From assembly GCA_050485425.1 (NCBI GenBank), contig JBJHBJ010000003.1, positions 104,788 through 168,787 on the forward strand: DNA of 64,000 nt. The letters run 5' to 3'. This DNA is from LSCE01 sp050485425. Lineage in GTDB: Bacteria; Pseudomonadota; Gammaproteobacteria; Nitrococcales; Aquisalimonadaceae. Positions 46,250 to 55,837 of this stretch are shown here, in pieces; the stretch's first letter is position 1, and every line of letters starts with the position of its first letter. Both the position numbers and the translations under genes were made by a program. A model generated the notes under the pieces. The model ran no database searches, was not told the origin of the DNA, and saw nothing but the letters and a program-made list of their open reading frames with translations.

Positions 46250-47590
46250 TTAGTTCCTGATTGCCCAGAGCTCGAGTTTCAGATTCGGGAGTTCGTCCGC
46301 TACATGGAAGGCGAACCCACCCGACTGCTTGAGCTGTTGCCAATGCTCGCTACTCGAATCCAGCTCGAAATACACGCTGCCGGCATGATAGGGGATCTCG
46401 CGCGGCGCCATCGGCAACGTGTTGTAGGTGATGCCGGGAAGCTGGTTGTTGACCAGGTCGCGGATGGATTCCACCGTCCCCGCCTTGACCAGCGTGGGAA
46501 CCTGCTCCCGCAGGCGTTCGGTCGGAACGTCGGCCTTCACCGCAAGCACGAATCGGCTCTCCCCCAGCAATGCACGGTCCGCCAGCCTGGCGACGCGAAT
46601 GCCGTACTGCCGGTCCTCCACGGGAAGCGAAACGGCGGTCTGCTCCAGCACGGTACTGAGTTCACGGCCCAGCACGTCGCAGACCGACTGGAAGGACGCG
46701 GCCGGATCTTCATGGTGATACGGAACCACCTTCAGTGGGCGCTTGGCCGTGGTGGTGAACGTACTCAGCTCACCGGCCAGCGTTACCAGCTCGGTATAGA
46801 GCCTCTCGGGGTGTACCTGGGCGTACTGATCTAGATGCCGGAGCCGCGGCTCCGAGCGGTTGATGAGCTGCAGCAGCAGAAAATCGGCGATCGCCGAGGC
46901 GCCGCCCGCCTTGCCGCCACTGTCATTGAACCGCGCTGCCAACGCCTCGCCGCGCTGCTGCAGCAACCCGATGACGTCGGCCAGCGCGGCCCGCAGCTTG
47001 TCGTTACCTGCGATGTTCAGCATCGGCGGAATGAAGTCACCTTCCAGTACCACGGCACCTTCGCGGGTCACTTCCCGCACGCGTGCCACCGGCAGCGCGC
47101 TGTAGCCTCCGAGATCCTGACTCTCCAGCGCCAGACCGCAGTTCAGCATGGCCGTTTCGATGGATTGCGGATTACCGGCATCGGCGGCGTAGTCGAAGAC
47201 CTCCCGCATGGACAGGCGGTAGCGCGCCACGTTGCCTCGCGCCGCCTGTTCATCGAGTTCCAGAAAACGAACGCCGGGCTGGTAACTGGGCAGGACCAGG
47301 TACAGGATCTGGTTCTTGGTGTCGGACGGCACTTTCAATGGCGGCGGCAATGTGGCCCCTCCCGGCAGTTCCAGCGGCGTGCCGTCCGGCATAACGCCAC
47401 GGACCAGCCTCAGCGCAAAACCGCCCTCGGCAAGCGCGCTATGGTCGATAGCGATTTCATGAAAACCCCAGCCGTGACCACGGATGGCGCGGCAGCGGTA
47501 TTCCACCAATTGTTCCAGGTACCGTTCCTGCTGCTGGAAGTGGTGTGGAAACAGGTACTGGCTCTCCAGCCATGCGGTCTTGTTTTCCAT
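46250..47590 (-). CDS. tssK: T6SS baseplate protein TssK
   Basis: TssK is the trimeric baseplate component that links the wedge to the membrane complex. The 446-residue protein begins with the family hallmark VxWxEG-like N-terminus (here MENKTAWLESQYLFPHHFQQQERYLE) and has VPYHHEDPAASFQSVCDVL and the ending VYFELDSSSEHWQQLKQSGGFAFHVADELPNLKLELWAI. Start ATG 47590 is preceded by AAGGAG. It lies 19 bp upstream of tssL. Confidence 0.95.
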   Translation of the reverse strand: MENKTAWLESQYLFPHHFQQQERYLEQLVEYRCRAIRGHGWGFHEIAIDHSALAEGGFALRLVRGVMPDGTPLELPGGATLPPPLKVPSDTKNQILYLVLPSYQPGVRFLELDEQAARGNVARYRLSMREVFDYAADAGNPQSIETAMLNCGLALESQDLGGYSALPVARVREVTREGAVVLEGDFIPPMLNIAGNDKLRAALADVIGLLQQRGEALAARFNDSGGKAGGASAIADFLLLQLINRSEPRLRHLDQYAQVHPERLYTELVTLAGELSTFTTTAKRPLKVVPYHHEDPAASFQSVCDVLGRELSTVLEQTAVSLPVEDRQYGIRVARLADRALLGESRFVLAVKADVPTERLREQVPTLVKAGTVESIRDLVNNQLPGITYNTLPMAPREIPYHAGSVYFELDSSSEHWQQLKQSGGFAFHVADELPNLKLELWAIRN

Positions 47591-47689
47591 TGTCAGGCTC
47601 CTTTCCTTGGTTTCCCTGGTGTCGGGGTGCAACAAGGCCCCAGCGCAAGGCTGACGCTCAGAAATGCTGCGAACTTCTGTGCCGGGACA

Positions 47690-48226
47690 CTAGTGCATCA
47701 ACTCCGGTTGCGGATCATCGTCGCGCTCGACCGGTTCAGGCTCCGGCGCGCCGGCAACGACGCTGGTCTCCGTGAGCATCACCGTATGCCGGCCGGACCA
47801 GTTCGCGTTGACCTGGTAGACCAGCTTCCATTGGGCTCCGTCGATCTGGCGAAAGCCGGCCGCAATGGCTACGTATCCGGTGTCCCGCTCCAGCGGAAAA
47901 CGCAGTTCGCGGCTTTCTCCCGGCTGCAGCATGAGGTTTTCCTTGAACAGGAGTTCATCACCCAGCAGCACCTCGGCGTTGTCGAACGCACCGTCGAAAT
48001 CGAGATTGTCCAGCGTGGTCCTGCGGGACAGTTGGAACACGCGGACGGCGACCGGCGAGGGCCTCCCCTGGCCGTCCGGGTTGACGTCGCCAAGGGCGAT
48101 CAGCGTCAGACGCTCCGTGGGTGGGACCACATGTCGGGTGACCGAGCAGGCAGCCAGTACGATTGCCGCCAGTATCAACACGGCGATCACGAAAGCCCCC
48201 CTGATCACGCGTCGACTCATGGCCAT
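47690..48226 (-). CDS. tssJ: T6SS outer-membrane lipoprotein TssJ
   Basis: TssJ anchors the membrane complex to the outer membrane. The 178-residue protein has a lipoprotein signal with lipobox VLAAC near residue 27 and the family beta-sandwich segments RLTLIALGDVNPDGQGRPSPVAVRVFQL, DLDFDGAFDNAEVLLGDELL and LMLQPGESREL. The start may be ATG 48226 (after a GGGAGG site) or ATG 48220; both keep the lipobox. It lies between tagH and tssK; the short 99-bp gap to tssK holds nothing I can name. Confidence 0.92.
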   Translation of the reverse strand: MAMSRRVIRGAFVIAVLILAAIVLAACSVTRHVVPPTERLTLIALGDVNPDGQGRPSPVAVRVFQLSRRTTLDNLDFDGAFDNAEVLLGDELLFKENLMLQPGESRELRFPLERDTGYVAIAAGFRQIDGAQWKLVYQVNANWSGRHTVMLTETSVVAGAPEPEPVERDDDPQPELMH

Positions 48227-48240
48227 GCGGACCTCCCGTT

Positions 48241-49545
48241 TCATTGCGTCTCCTCGCTCTCGAACTGCGACCGCGCCCCTTTCGTGCTGCGGTTTGCCAT
48301 GAATCGCTCCAACGCCCTGCCGAACATGTCACGGGCAGTGCTGTTCGCGGTGTTGCGCCGGGTATCGAACCAGGCGCGATAGAAACGCCAGCAGGTGATC
48401 GCCGGAAACAGCAGCATACGGAGCCGGAAAACCAGCTTTCCGATTCCCTTGGCCGGCGCTGCGCGACGCGTCGCGGCCTCGACCTCGGCGGGAGAGAAGA
48501 CGTTGATCACCGCGGAGAACGATTTCCACAGCGTCGTGATGGTGCCGTAGTGGATACCCTGCATCTGGCGCACGTCGGCCCGGAGTTCATCCAGCACCGG
48601 GCCGGTATCGCCGCTGCGGGCCTCGTGCAGCAGCAGCTCCAGGAATTCATTCGCGTTCTGCGCACCGGAGAAGCGGATGCTCCGCGCCACGGCTTGCTCC
48701 CCCTTGTCAGGCGAGAAGATCCGCTCGGCGGATTCGTATTCGGCGCGCAGCGAGAACAGCCCCCGCAGGCAGATGCGCAGCGTACCGGCCAGTGCTGCCA
48801 GCGCCTCGGGGCTGAGGTCGTTTTCGTCCAGCGCATGGGGATCCAGCGCCAGTGCTTCGATGATGGCCCGTCTGGACGCGGGCTCCAGCGCATCCAGTTG
48901 CCGGGAAACGGCCCGGCCTGGCCCCGTGTCGGGATGTTGTGCAACACCGTCGACCTTGAAATCCCAGTCCTCCGGGATGATCGTGGCTGGTGGCTGGAAG
49001 ACATCGTCCGGATGCCCGAGACGCGGAATGACGCGGGCATCGCCGCCGGCCCCGGACACAGACGCCACGTCGCCGCCTGAACCACTGGTGCCGTTTGTCG
49101 AGGGAGGGGCTGACTCGGCGGGTCGCGGGACATCACCCTGTACGGACTCCGGAACGGCTGAATCCGCGGGAGCGTCCTGTTCGGGTTCGGGATGGGTGGC
49201 TGGCTCACGCTCTCCGGGAGAGTGGTCGTCCAGCGTCACCCGGATGACGAAGTTGCCCATCCGCAGGCTGTCACCATCACTGAGCAAGGCACGGTTTCCC
49301 GGGCCAAGGGGCTCGTTTGCATCATTCAGGAAGACGCCGTTGGAACTGGCGTCGTAGAGGTAGTAGCGGCCGGCTTCCGCAGTCACGACCGCGTGCCGGC
49401 GGGAGATCAGCCGGGCGGGGCACAGCAGTTGCCAATGGCATTCGTCGCTGCGCCCCACGACGCCGCCGTGCTCATCGAAACTGTGTTCGGGAATCTGCCC
49501 CGGCAACATCTGCGTGTCGCCGGAAAGCCTGAACATGAGTGACAT
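48241..49545 (-). CDS. tagH: T6SS FHA-domain protein TagH/Fha
   Basis: Fha binds phosphothreonine and promotes T6SS assembly. The 434-residue protein has an N-terminal FHA domain with GRS (31-33), SRRH (48-51) and SNG (68-70), the residues that form the phosphothreonine pocket. A proline/serine-rich linker (about 110-200) follows, then a C-terminal helical domain (about 215-434) shared with TagH/ImpI proteins (FSGAQNANEFLELLLHEA and AEVEAATR). The start is ATG 49545. It is the first gene of the leftward arm and probably shares the promoter region with ppkA. Confidence 0.94.
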   Translation of the reverse strand: MSLMFRLSGDTQMLPGQIPEHSFDEHGGVVGRSDECHWQLLCPARLISRRHAVVTAEAGRYYLYDASSNGVFLNDANEPLGPGNRALLSDGDSLRMGNFVIRVTLDDHSPGEREPATHPEPEQDAPADSAVPESVQGDVPRPAESAPPSTNGTSGSGGDVASVSGAGGDARVIPRLGHPDDVFQPPATIIPEDWDFKVDGVAQHPDTGPGRAVSRQLDALEPASRRAIIEALALDPHALDENDLSPEALAALAGTLRICLRGLFSLRAEYESAERIFSPDKGEQAVARSIRFSGAQNANEFLELLLHEARSGDTGPVLDELRADVRQMQGIHYGTITTLWKSFSAVINVFSPAEVEAATRRAAPAKGIGKLVFRLRMLLFPAITCWRFYRAWFDTRRNTANSTARDMFGRALERFMANRSTKGARSQFESEETQ

Positions 49546-49747
49546 CCCTGTGCAACCCTCTCCCTGGTGGTACCTGTCCCTTCATCGCCCGTCCGGGACG
49601 ATGACCAAGCCGCGCGGGCGGTTCCGCCTCACGATGACATCGCGTTATCGTGCTGCTAAGCTCGTATCGGTTGCAAGCCCCAGACGGGTCGCCTGCCACC
49701 TGTTCTGCACGGAATGCTAACACGATTTGGCCAGGGATAAAGGCTTC
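49546..49747. promoter_or_regulatory. Divergent promoter region between tagH and ppkA
   Basis: The 202-bp gap separates the two T6SS arms and must carry both promoters. I cannot assign a confident -10/-35 pair or a sigma54 site, so only the regional role is inferred. Confidence 0.4.
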
Positions 49748-50839
49748 ATGAATCGACAGCGCAGTTTCCTCCCTCACCCGGCTCCGTCAACACAGTCGCT
49801 CGCCCCTACCGCGTCCCGCGGCCATTCCCCGCCCGCGCCCGGCCTGGTACTCGGTGGCCGCTATCTGCTCCTGCAGCGGCACGGTCGGGGTGGTACCAGC
49901 CTCATCTTTCGTGGCCGGGACCTGCTCGCGGAACGTACCGGCCTGCGTTCCGCCGTCGCGATCAAGATTCTGCAGGGAATTGATGATGAAGACCTGGCCC
50001 TGCAACTGGTCATGCGGGAACTGGCCACGAGCAGAGCTGTCGTGGAGGACGGTCTGGTCCGCATTCATGACTGTGGCCGGCAGGGCCGGCTGCATTATCT
50101 GGTGATGGAATGGCTGGACGGAGAGACGCTGGCTGACCTGCTCGACCGTAGCCCCGACAGACGGCTTCCCTACAGGCGGCTGGCCGCCATGCTGGCGCCC
50201 ATCGCGCAGACGCTGAACGCACTGCACCGGCGGGGCCTGGTGCACTCGGACGTCAAGCCCGGCAACATCTTCATCACCTCCGACGGAGAGGTAAAGCTGC
50301 TGGATCTGGCGACCGTGAGACCTATACCCGGCCACCCTGGAGCCGGTCGGCACGGCGATACCGGCTACCTGGGATACTCCCCCGCCTATGCCAGCCCGCA
50401 AACCCTCAACGACGAGCCTGCGACTCCGGAAGACGACGTCTACTCACTGGCCTGCGTGATCTATGAAGCCGTCAGCGGCGGCAAGCCCTATCCCGACGGG
50501 CCGGCGGTCTCCGCGGGGGAACAGGTGCCACTGCCGGCGCCTCCGGGTGGGCTCAACCCCGTGCAATGGCGACTTCTACGGCGATCGCTCGCAGCTGATG
50601 CCCAACGGCGCGCCCGCACTCCGTTGGCCATGCTGAAGTCGATCAGGCTCACGGAAGGCAGCCGTCTGCTGGCTTGCTCCGCCGGCTCCGTGCTGCTGGC
50701 TCTGGTCTGGGCGATTTCCAGCGCCGGTGGAAAGACCGATCAGGCCTGGAACGGGAGCATGCCACCGACGCCGCCTTTCATCACGTCCGGAGCGGAACCG
50801 GCCACCCACGCACCAGCCGTCCCGGGAAATGATGTTTGA
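49748..50839 (+). CDS. ppkA: T6SS Ser/Thr protein kinase PpkA
   Basis: PpkA phosphorylates T6SS targets (Fha or TssL) on threonine. The 363-residue protein has a glycine-rich loop HGRGGTS (45-51), the ATP-anchoring lysine K73 in VAIKIL and the catalytic loop HSDVKPGN (166-173). The metal-binding motif is DLA (186-188) where DFG is usual, and SPQ (216-218) replaces the APE-type motif. A membrane helix lies at about 307-324, and a short periplasmic tail follows with no VWA-type domain, so this is a compact PpkA. The start is ATG 49748; a TTG 21 bp upstream is possible. It leads the rightward arm. Confidence 0.9.
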   Translation: MNRQRSFLPHPAPSTQSLAPTASRGHSPPAPGLVLGGRYLLLQRHGRGGTSLIFRGRDLLAERTGLRSAVAIKILQGIDDEDLALQLVMRELATSRAVVEDGLVRIHDCGRQGRLHYLVMEWLDGETLADLLDRSPDRRLPYRRLAAMLAPIAQTLNALHRRGLVHSDVKPGNIFITSDGEVKLLDLATVRPIPGHPGAGRHGDTGYLGYSPAYASPQTLNDEPATPEDDVYSLACVIYEAVSGGKPYPDGPAVSAGEQVPLPAPPGGLNPVQWRLLRRSLAADAQRRARTPLAMLKSIRLTEGSRLLACSAGSVLLALVWAISSAGGKTDQAWNGSMPPTPPFITSGAEPATHAPAVPGNDV

Positions 50840-51057
50840 CAATGGCCGGTGATAGCGGTGATAGTACCGCCCATCGGCTCCGATGACGCGTTGACATGAT
50901 GACAACGCCCGGGCCCACAGCCGCCTGGTTCGGCGAAGCGACAGCGGGATCGCCATGCCTTCCTGCTGGCGGCAACGGAATGCAGAACGACACGCAAGGA
51001 CAGGCGCCACACCATGACCGGTGTTTCACGGATGATTCAGGGTTGAAGGGATGCACC

Positions 51058-52209
51058 ATGACCCAGACTGCAGCAGCGATAACGCCCCAGACACCGTCCA
51101 ACCCCCTCCTCCCCTGGCCCGAGTTGCTCGTGGCCATCGACGAGGCCGCGCCCGCCGGCGACGACCTGCGCGAGAGCGCCAGCAGCGAATACCATGCGCT
51201 GCGCGACGCCCGCACCTCGGCCAGAAACAATGAGCGCCAGGCCATGGGCGCGGGCGAGACCAGCTACATCCGCCCCGCCGACTGGATGGCGCTCATCGAC
51301 GGCGTGCCGACGCTGCTACAGGAGCGCAGCAAGGACCTCGAAGCCGTTGCCTGGCTGATCGAGGCGCTCACCAGGGTCCACGGTTTCCAGGGCCTGGCCA
51401 GCGGCTTCTCCCTGGCCCGCCGGTTGATCGAAACCTTCGGGGAAGCCCTTCATCCTCAGCCGGACGAAGACGGCAAGGCGACACAGCTCGCCGCACTCAC
51501 CGGTTTGAACGGCCAGGGCAGCGAAGGCGCGCTGATCGCCCCGATCAAGTCCATTCCGCTGACCGCCCCGTCCCAGGGGGACGCCCTGTCCACCTGGCAG
51601 TGTGAACAGGCCTTCGAGCTCGAGCGCATCGCGGACCCCGCCAAGCGGGAAGCGCGAAGTCAGCGTGGCTTCGTCACCCGCGACGCCGTCGACCAGGCCG
51701 TGGCCGAGACACCACAGCCGTTCCTGGAATCGCTCCACGCGGACCTGCAGCAGGCGATCGTCGAATTCGACCTTTACCAGCAGGCGCTGGACACCTACTG
51801 CGGCGATGACCCACAACCCACCGGGCGCATACGCGATGCGCTGGACGGCTGCCTGCAGACATTGAACTACATCGCGGGGGAACGGCTTACCGCGGCCGCC
51901 CCGGCAGGCGTCGGCGACAACGTTACCGGCGAAGCGGACGCCGAATCCGCTGACGGCTCCACCGCCATGCCGCCGGCAGAGCAGCATGCGGCGGGTATAC
52001 AGAGCCGGGAAGCCGCGCTTCGGGCGCTACGGGATGTTGCCGCCTATTTCCGCAGGACGGAACCCCATTCACCGGTTTCCTACGCCATCGAACAGGCGGT
52101 GTACTGGAGCCAGCTCTCACTGCCGGAACTGATCGGGGAACTCATCCCCGACGACGGTGCACGCCAGAAATACCGGACGCTGGCCGGTATCAGAACCGAA
52201 GAACGCTAA
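51058..52209 (+). CDS. tssA: T6SS baseplate/sheath-initiation protein TssA (ImpA)
   Basis: TssA helps organise the baseplate and the growing sheath. The 383-residue protein has the ImpA N-terminal domain (about 15-140: EAAPAGDDLRESASSEYHALRDART, DWMALI, GLASGFSLARRLIETFGEALHP) and a C-terminal region (RDVAAYFRRTEPHSPVSYAIEQAVYWSQLSLPELIGELI) typical of short TssA proteins. Start ATG 51058 has AAGGG at 51046-51050. The 218-bp gap before it could hold a second promoter, and GCGTTG-N9-CAACGC at 50888-50908 is a weak symmetrical element in it. Confidence 0.92.
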   Translation: MTQTAAAITPQTPSNPLLPWPELLVAIDEAAPAGDDLRESASSEYHALRDARTSARNNERQAMGAGETSYIRPADWMALIDGVPTLLQERSKDLEAVAWLIEALTRVHGFQGLASGFSLARRLIETFGEALHPQPDEDGKATQLAALTGLNGQGSEGALIAPIKSIPLTAPSQGDALSTWQCEQAFELERIADPAKREARSQRGFVTRDAVDQAVAETPQPFLESLHADLQQAIVEFDLYQQALDTYCGDDPQPTGRIRDALDGCLQTLNYIAGERLTAAAPAGVGDNVTGEADAESADGSTAMPPAEQHAAGIQSREAALRALRDVAAYFRRTEPHSPVSYAIEQAVYWSQLSLPELIGELIPDDGARQKYRTLAGIRTEER

Positions 52210-52242
52210 TCAGGGACTCGTCGCAACCAAGGGAACAAGCCA

Positions 52243-52767
52243 ATGGCAAGCATTCACGACAAACTCAACCGCGTGCGCAAGCCACGCGTCCACATCAGCT
52301 ACGAAGTGGAAACCGAAGGCGCCGTGGTAGAAAAGGAACTGCCTTTCATCGTCGGCGTCATGGGGGATTTTTCCGGCGATCCAACCACACCGCTGAAGCC
52401 CCTCAAAGACCGCCGCTTCGTCCAGATCGACCGGGACAATTTCGATCAGGTACTGGCAAGCATGACACCGGGCCTGCAGTTGAAGGTCAAGAACACGCTG
52501 GAGGATGACGGCAGCGAATTCGCCGTCAACCTCCAGTTCCAGTCCATGGACGATTTCGAGCCGGCCGCCGTGGTCTCCCAGGTGGAGCCGCTGCGCAAGC
52601 TGATGGAGACGCGCAACAAGCTGCGCGACCTCTCCACCAAGGCCGACCGCTCGGAAGCACTGGAAGAAATCATCGAACGGGTGCTGACCAACGAAGCGGA
52701 TCTGTCCGAGCTGGCGGAGGCCGTGGGCGCTGAATCCGACAAGGATGGGGAGAAGACCGATGAGTAA
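52243..52767 (+). CDS. tssB: T6SS small sheath protein TssB (VipA)
   Basis: TssB pairs with TssC to build the contractile sheath. The 174-residue protein has the family sequence MASIHDKLNRVRKPRVHISYEVETEG, ELPFIVGVMGDFSGD and FVQIDRDNFDQVLA. It ends in an acidic tail. The gene overlaps tssC by 8 bp, as is common, so the two subunits are likely made in step. Confidence 0.97.
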   Translation: MASIHDKLNRVRKPRVHISYEVETEGAVVEKELPFIVGVMGDFSGDPTTPLKPLKDRRFVQIDRDNFDQVLASMTPGLQLKVKNTLEDDGSEFAVNLQFQSMDDFEPAAVVSQVEPLRKLMETRNKLRDLSTKADRSEALEEIIERVLTNEADLSELAEAVGAESDKDGEKTDE

Positions 52768-54238
52768 CCAGGCAATGGATGTGGAGCAGCAGCAGGATGC
52801 GGCCGAAACCGCGGCGCTGAGCCTGCTGGAACAGGCGGTGCAGGCCACCAAGCAGACGGATGCCGAAGAGGCACAGGAACTGCTGCGCACGCTCACCCGA
52901 GAGGCCATGAAAGGCACGGTAAGCTGGAACAAGAACCTGACCGTAACCTTCCGTCGCGCCATCGAGGCAATCGACGAGGCGATCAGCAACCAGCTGCGGG
53001 AGATCATGCATCACGAGAAGTTCCAGAAGCTGGAAGGCTCGTGGCGCGGGCTGCACTATCTGGTCATGAACACCGAAACCGGCTCCTCGCTGAAGCTTCG
53101 CCTGCTGAACGCGACCAAGAAGGAAGTCGCCAAGGATCTCTCCAAGGCGGTGGAGTTCGACCAGAGCCAGACCTTCAAGAAGATCTACGAGAACGAGTTC
53201 GGGTCGCCGGGCGGGGAACCGTACGGCGCACTGATCGGTGATTTCGAATTCACCAACCATCCGGACGACATCGAGTTCCTGTCAAACATGTCCAACGCCG
53301 CCGCCGCCGCGTTCTGTCCGTTCCTGTCGGCGGCCGACCCGTCGCTGTTCGGTTTCGAGCGCTGGGAGGAACTCTCCAAACCAAGGGATCTGGCGAAGAT
53401 CTTCGACTCCGCCGAGTACATCAAGTGGCGATCGTTCCGGGAATCCGACGATTCGCGCTTCGTCTCGCTGGCCATGCCGCGGGTGCTGTCGCGCCTCCCC
53501 TACGGCGAGGACACCAGGCCGGTGGAGGAATTCGTCTACCAGGAGCTGGATCCGCAGCAGAAGCCCACTTCTGCGGACTACACCTGGATGAACGCCGCCT
53601 ACGTGCTCGGCACCAGGCTCACCGAGGCGTTTGCCCAGTACGGCTGGTGCACCGCCATCCGCGGCGCCGAGGGCGGCGGGCGTGTGAACGGTCTGCCTGT
53701 TCACCTGACGACCACCGACGACGGCGACATCGACATGCAGTGCCCGACGGAGATCGCCATTACCGACCGTCGCGAAGCCGAACTGAGCGCACTGGGTTTC
53801 ATGCCGCTGTCTCATTACAAGAACACCGACTACGCCGTGTTCTTCGGCGGCCAGACCGCGCAGAAACCCAAGGTCTTCGATCGGCCGGATGCGACCGCCA
53901 ACGCCAGTATCTCGGCACGGCTGCCCTATGTCATGGCCACTTCGCGCATCGCCCATTACCTGAAGGTCATGGCACGCGACAAGATCGGCAGCTTCATGGA
54001 GGCCGAGGACATGGAGAACTGGCTGAACCGCTGGATCAACAACTACGTGAATGCCAGCGAGGAAGGCGGCCAGGACATGCGCGCCAAGTACCCGCTGCGG
54101 GAAGCCAGGATCCAGGTCACGCCGGTGCCCGGTAAGCCCGGCTCCTACAACGCCGTGGCCTGGTTGCGGCCCTGGCTGCAAATGGAGGAACTGACCACCT
54201 CGCTGCGCATGGTGGCTCGCATCCCGGAAGGTAGCTAG
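52760..54238 (+). CDS. tssC: T6SS large sheath protein TssC (VipB)
   Basis: TssC is the large sheath subunit whose N-terminal helix is recognised by ClpV after contraction. The 492-residue protein has the typical core VSWNKNLTVTFRRAIEAID, FQKLEGSWRGLHYLV, EFDQSQTFKKIYENEFGSPGGEPYGALIGD and NYVNASEEGGQDMRAKYPLREARI. ATG 52760 follows GGGGAG and lies within the last codons of tssB. This is the canonical paralogue of the two in the locus. Confidence 0.97.
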   Translation: MSNQAMDVEQQQDAAETAALSLLEQAVQATKQTDAEEAQELLRTLTREAMKGTVSWNKNLTVTFRRAIEAIDEAISNQLREIMHHEKFQKLEGSWRGLHYLVMNTETGSSLKLRLLNATKKEVAKDLSKAVEFDQSQTFKKIYENEFGSPGGEPYGALIGDFEFTNHPDDIEFLSNMSNAAAAAFCPFLSAADPSLFGFERWEELSKPRDLAKIFDSAEYIKWRSFRESDDSRFVSLAMPRVLSRLPYGEDTRPVEEFVYQELDPQQKPTSADYTWMNAAYVLGTRLTEAFAQYGWCTAIRGAEGGGRVNGLPVHLTTTDDGDIDMQCPTEIAITDRREAELSALGFMPLSHYKNTDYAVFFGGQTAQKPKVFDRPDATANASISARLPYVMATSRIAHYLKVMARDKIGSFMEAEDMENWLNRWINNYVNASEEGGQDMRAKYPLREARIQVTPVPGKPGSYNAVAWLRPWLQMEELTTSLRMVARIPEGS

Positions 54239-54351
54239 CTGCCGGGAACGTCTGCACCCGCCCTGCCGGGGTCCGGGACGCCGTTCCGGGCCTCGAAGGG
54301 GGCCAACGACACGGAAAGCACTTGGCCATCGCAACAGACAGGAATCAGCGC

Positions 54352-55809
54352 ATGGATGCCCAGTCCGCCAGCGCGCAGCCTGCAGTCACGGCTGCGACGA
54401 AGCGTCCGCGCAAGGGAAAACGCGGGCGTACCGCCGCGATCCGGCAACGCTCGCCTGAGCAGGCAGCGGCCAGCATCGAACGGCTGCTTGTCCGACTCGA
54501 CCGGACGATCGGCCGCCAGCTGGACGAGATCCTGCACCACCCGCGCTTCCAGAAACTGGAAGCCTCCTGGCGTGGTGTCCTGTCGCTGCTGGAAACCGAG
54601 GCGGAGTACGACGAACGCCTGGCCGTGAAGATCCGGTTGCTGAATATCGGCTGGACGGAGCTCTCCCGCGATCTCACGCGCGCGCTGGAGTTCGACCAGA
54701 GCCAGATCTTCCGCCGTATCTACGGCGACGAGTTCGGAACACCCGGGGGCGAACCCTTCGGTGTTCTGCTGGGCGACTATGCGATCTCCCACCGCCCGCG
54801 CGAGAGAACGTCGGCCAGTGACATCGAGGTGCTGCAGGAGATGGCCAGAATCTCGACCGCCGCACTGTGTCCGTTCATCGCCAGCGCCGACGGAACACTG
54901 TTCGGCATCAACAGCTTCATCGAGCTGGGCGAGCCGGCGGAGCTTGATGCCCTGTTCCGGCAAAAGGAATACATCACCTGGCGGAAGTTGCGGGAGGACG
55001 AGCACACCCGGTTCGTCGGTCTGACGTTGCCACGGGTGCTCATGCGCGATCTTTACCGGGACGACGGCAGCCGCCTGGACGGCTTCCGCTATCGGGAAAG
55101 CGCCACGGCCGGACACGACAGCTACCTGTGGGGAAACGCCTGCTACGCGTTCGGTTCGGTCCTGATACGCGCATTCGCCAATACCGGCTGGTTCGCCGAC
55201 ATTCGTGGCGGTGAACACGATTTTGGCGAGGGCGGAGTCGTCGGCAACCTGATCTACAGCCCGCATGAAGCCGACCGCAAACGTCTGGCGCCCAGGCCAG
55301 CCACTGAAATCCAGATCGGCGACCACGCCGAACGTGAATTGAGCCAGTACGGCTTCATTCCCCTGTGCAGCCATCACGGCAACCGGCACACGGTCTTCTA
55401 CAGCAACAGCTCGCTGCATGAACCGCCGCGGTACGGCTCCGAGATCGCGACCCTGAACGCTCGCCTGTCGGCCATGATCCAGTACATGCTCTGCGTATCC
55501 CGGTTCGGCCACTACATCAAGGTGATGGGGCGTGATCGCATCGGCAGTTTCGTCAATGCCGACGACTGCCAGAAGCTGTTTCAGGACTGGCTGAATCGCT
55601 ACACCACGTCGAACACCGGCGCATCGGCCGAACTGAAGGCCCGCTACCCTCTCGCCGCCAGCAAGGTCGAGGTGCGGGAACAACCGGGACGTCCGGGCCA
55701 TTTCACCTGCATCATCCACATGCAACCGCACTTCCAGCTGGATCAGCTTGTTTCCAGCATCCGCCTGGTCACCGAGTTGGCTATCGGCCCCACCGGCACC
55801 ACGCAATGA
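54352..55809 (+). CDS. Second TssC-like sheath protein (ImpD-type)
   Basis: The 485-residue protein is a clear TssC paralogue (SIERLLVRLDRTIGRQLDEILHHPRFQKLEASWRGVL, EFDQSQIFRRIYGDEFGTPGGEPFGVLLGDY, HYIKVMGRDRIGSFV). It has a divergent, basic N-terminus (about residues 15-45, KRPRKGKRGR) and changes across the C-terminal half. It follows tssC after 113 bp. ATG 54352 has AGGA at 54340-54343. ImpD-type second sheath proteins are found in Rhizobium and Agrobacterium T6SS. Whether it enters the sheath or has another role is unknown. Confidence 0.9.
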   Translation: MDAQSASAQPAVTAATKRPRKGKRGRTAAIRQRSPEQAAASIERLLVRLDRTIGRQLDEILHHPRFQKLEASWRGVLSLLETEAEYDERLAVKIRLLNIGWTELSRDLTRALEFDQSQIFRRIYGDEFGTPGGEPFGVLLGDYAISHRPRERTSASDIEVLQEMARISTAALCPFIASADGTLFGINSFIELGEPAELDALFRQKEYITWRKLREDEHTRFVGLTLPRVLMRDLYRDDGSRLDGFRYRESATAGHDSYLWGNACYAFGSVLIRAFANTGWFADIRGGEHDFGEGGVVGNLIYSPHEADRKRLAPRPATEIQIGDHAERELSQYGFIPLCSHHGNRHTVFYSNSSLHEPPRYGSEIATLNARLSAMIQYMLCVSRFGHYIKVMGRDRIGSFVNADDCQKLFQDWLNRYTTSNTGASAELKARYPLAASKVEVREQPGRPGHFTCIIHMQPHFQLDQLVSSIRLVTELAIGPTGTTQ

Positions 55810-55837
55810 GCCGCAAACAAAGGACTGGAACGCCGTC

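Noticed and set aside
42286..46260. Two very long open frames (593 and 649 codons) antisense to tssM and tssL
   Set aside because: Antisense of secure T6SS genes; translations lack domains and run through the intergenic boundary.
50888..50908. GCGTTG-N9-CAACGC before tssA
   Set aside because: Short arms, and the adjacent TTGACA lacks a -10 at proper spacing; too weak to call an operator or promoter.
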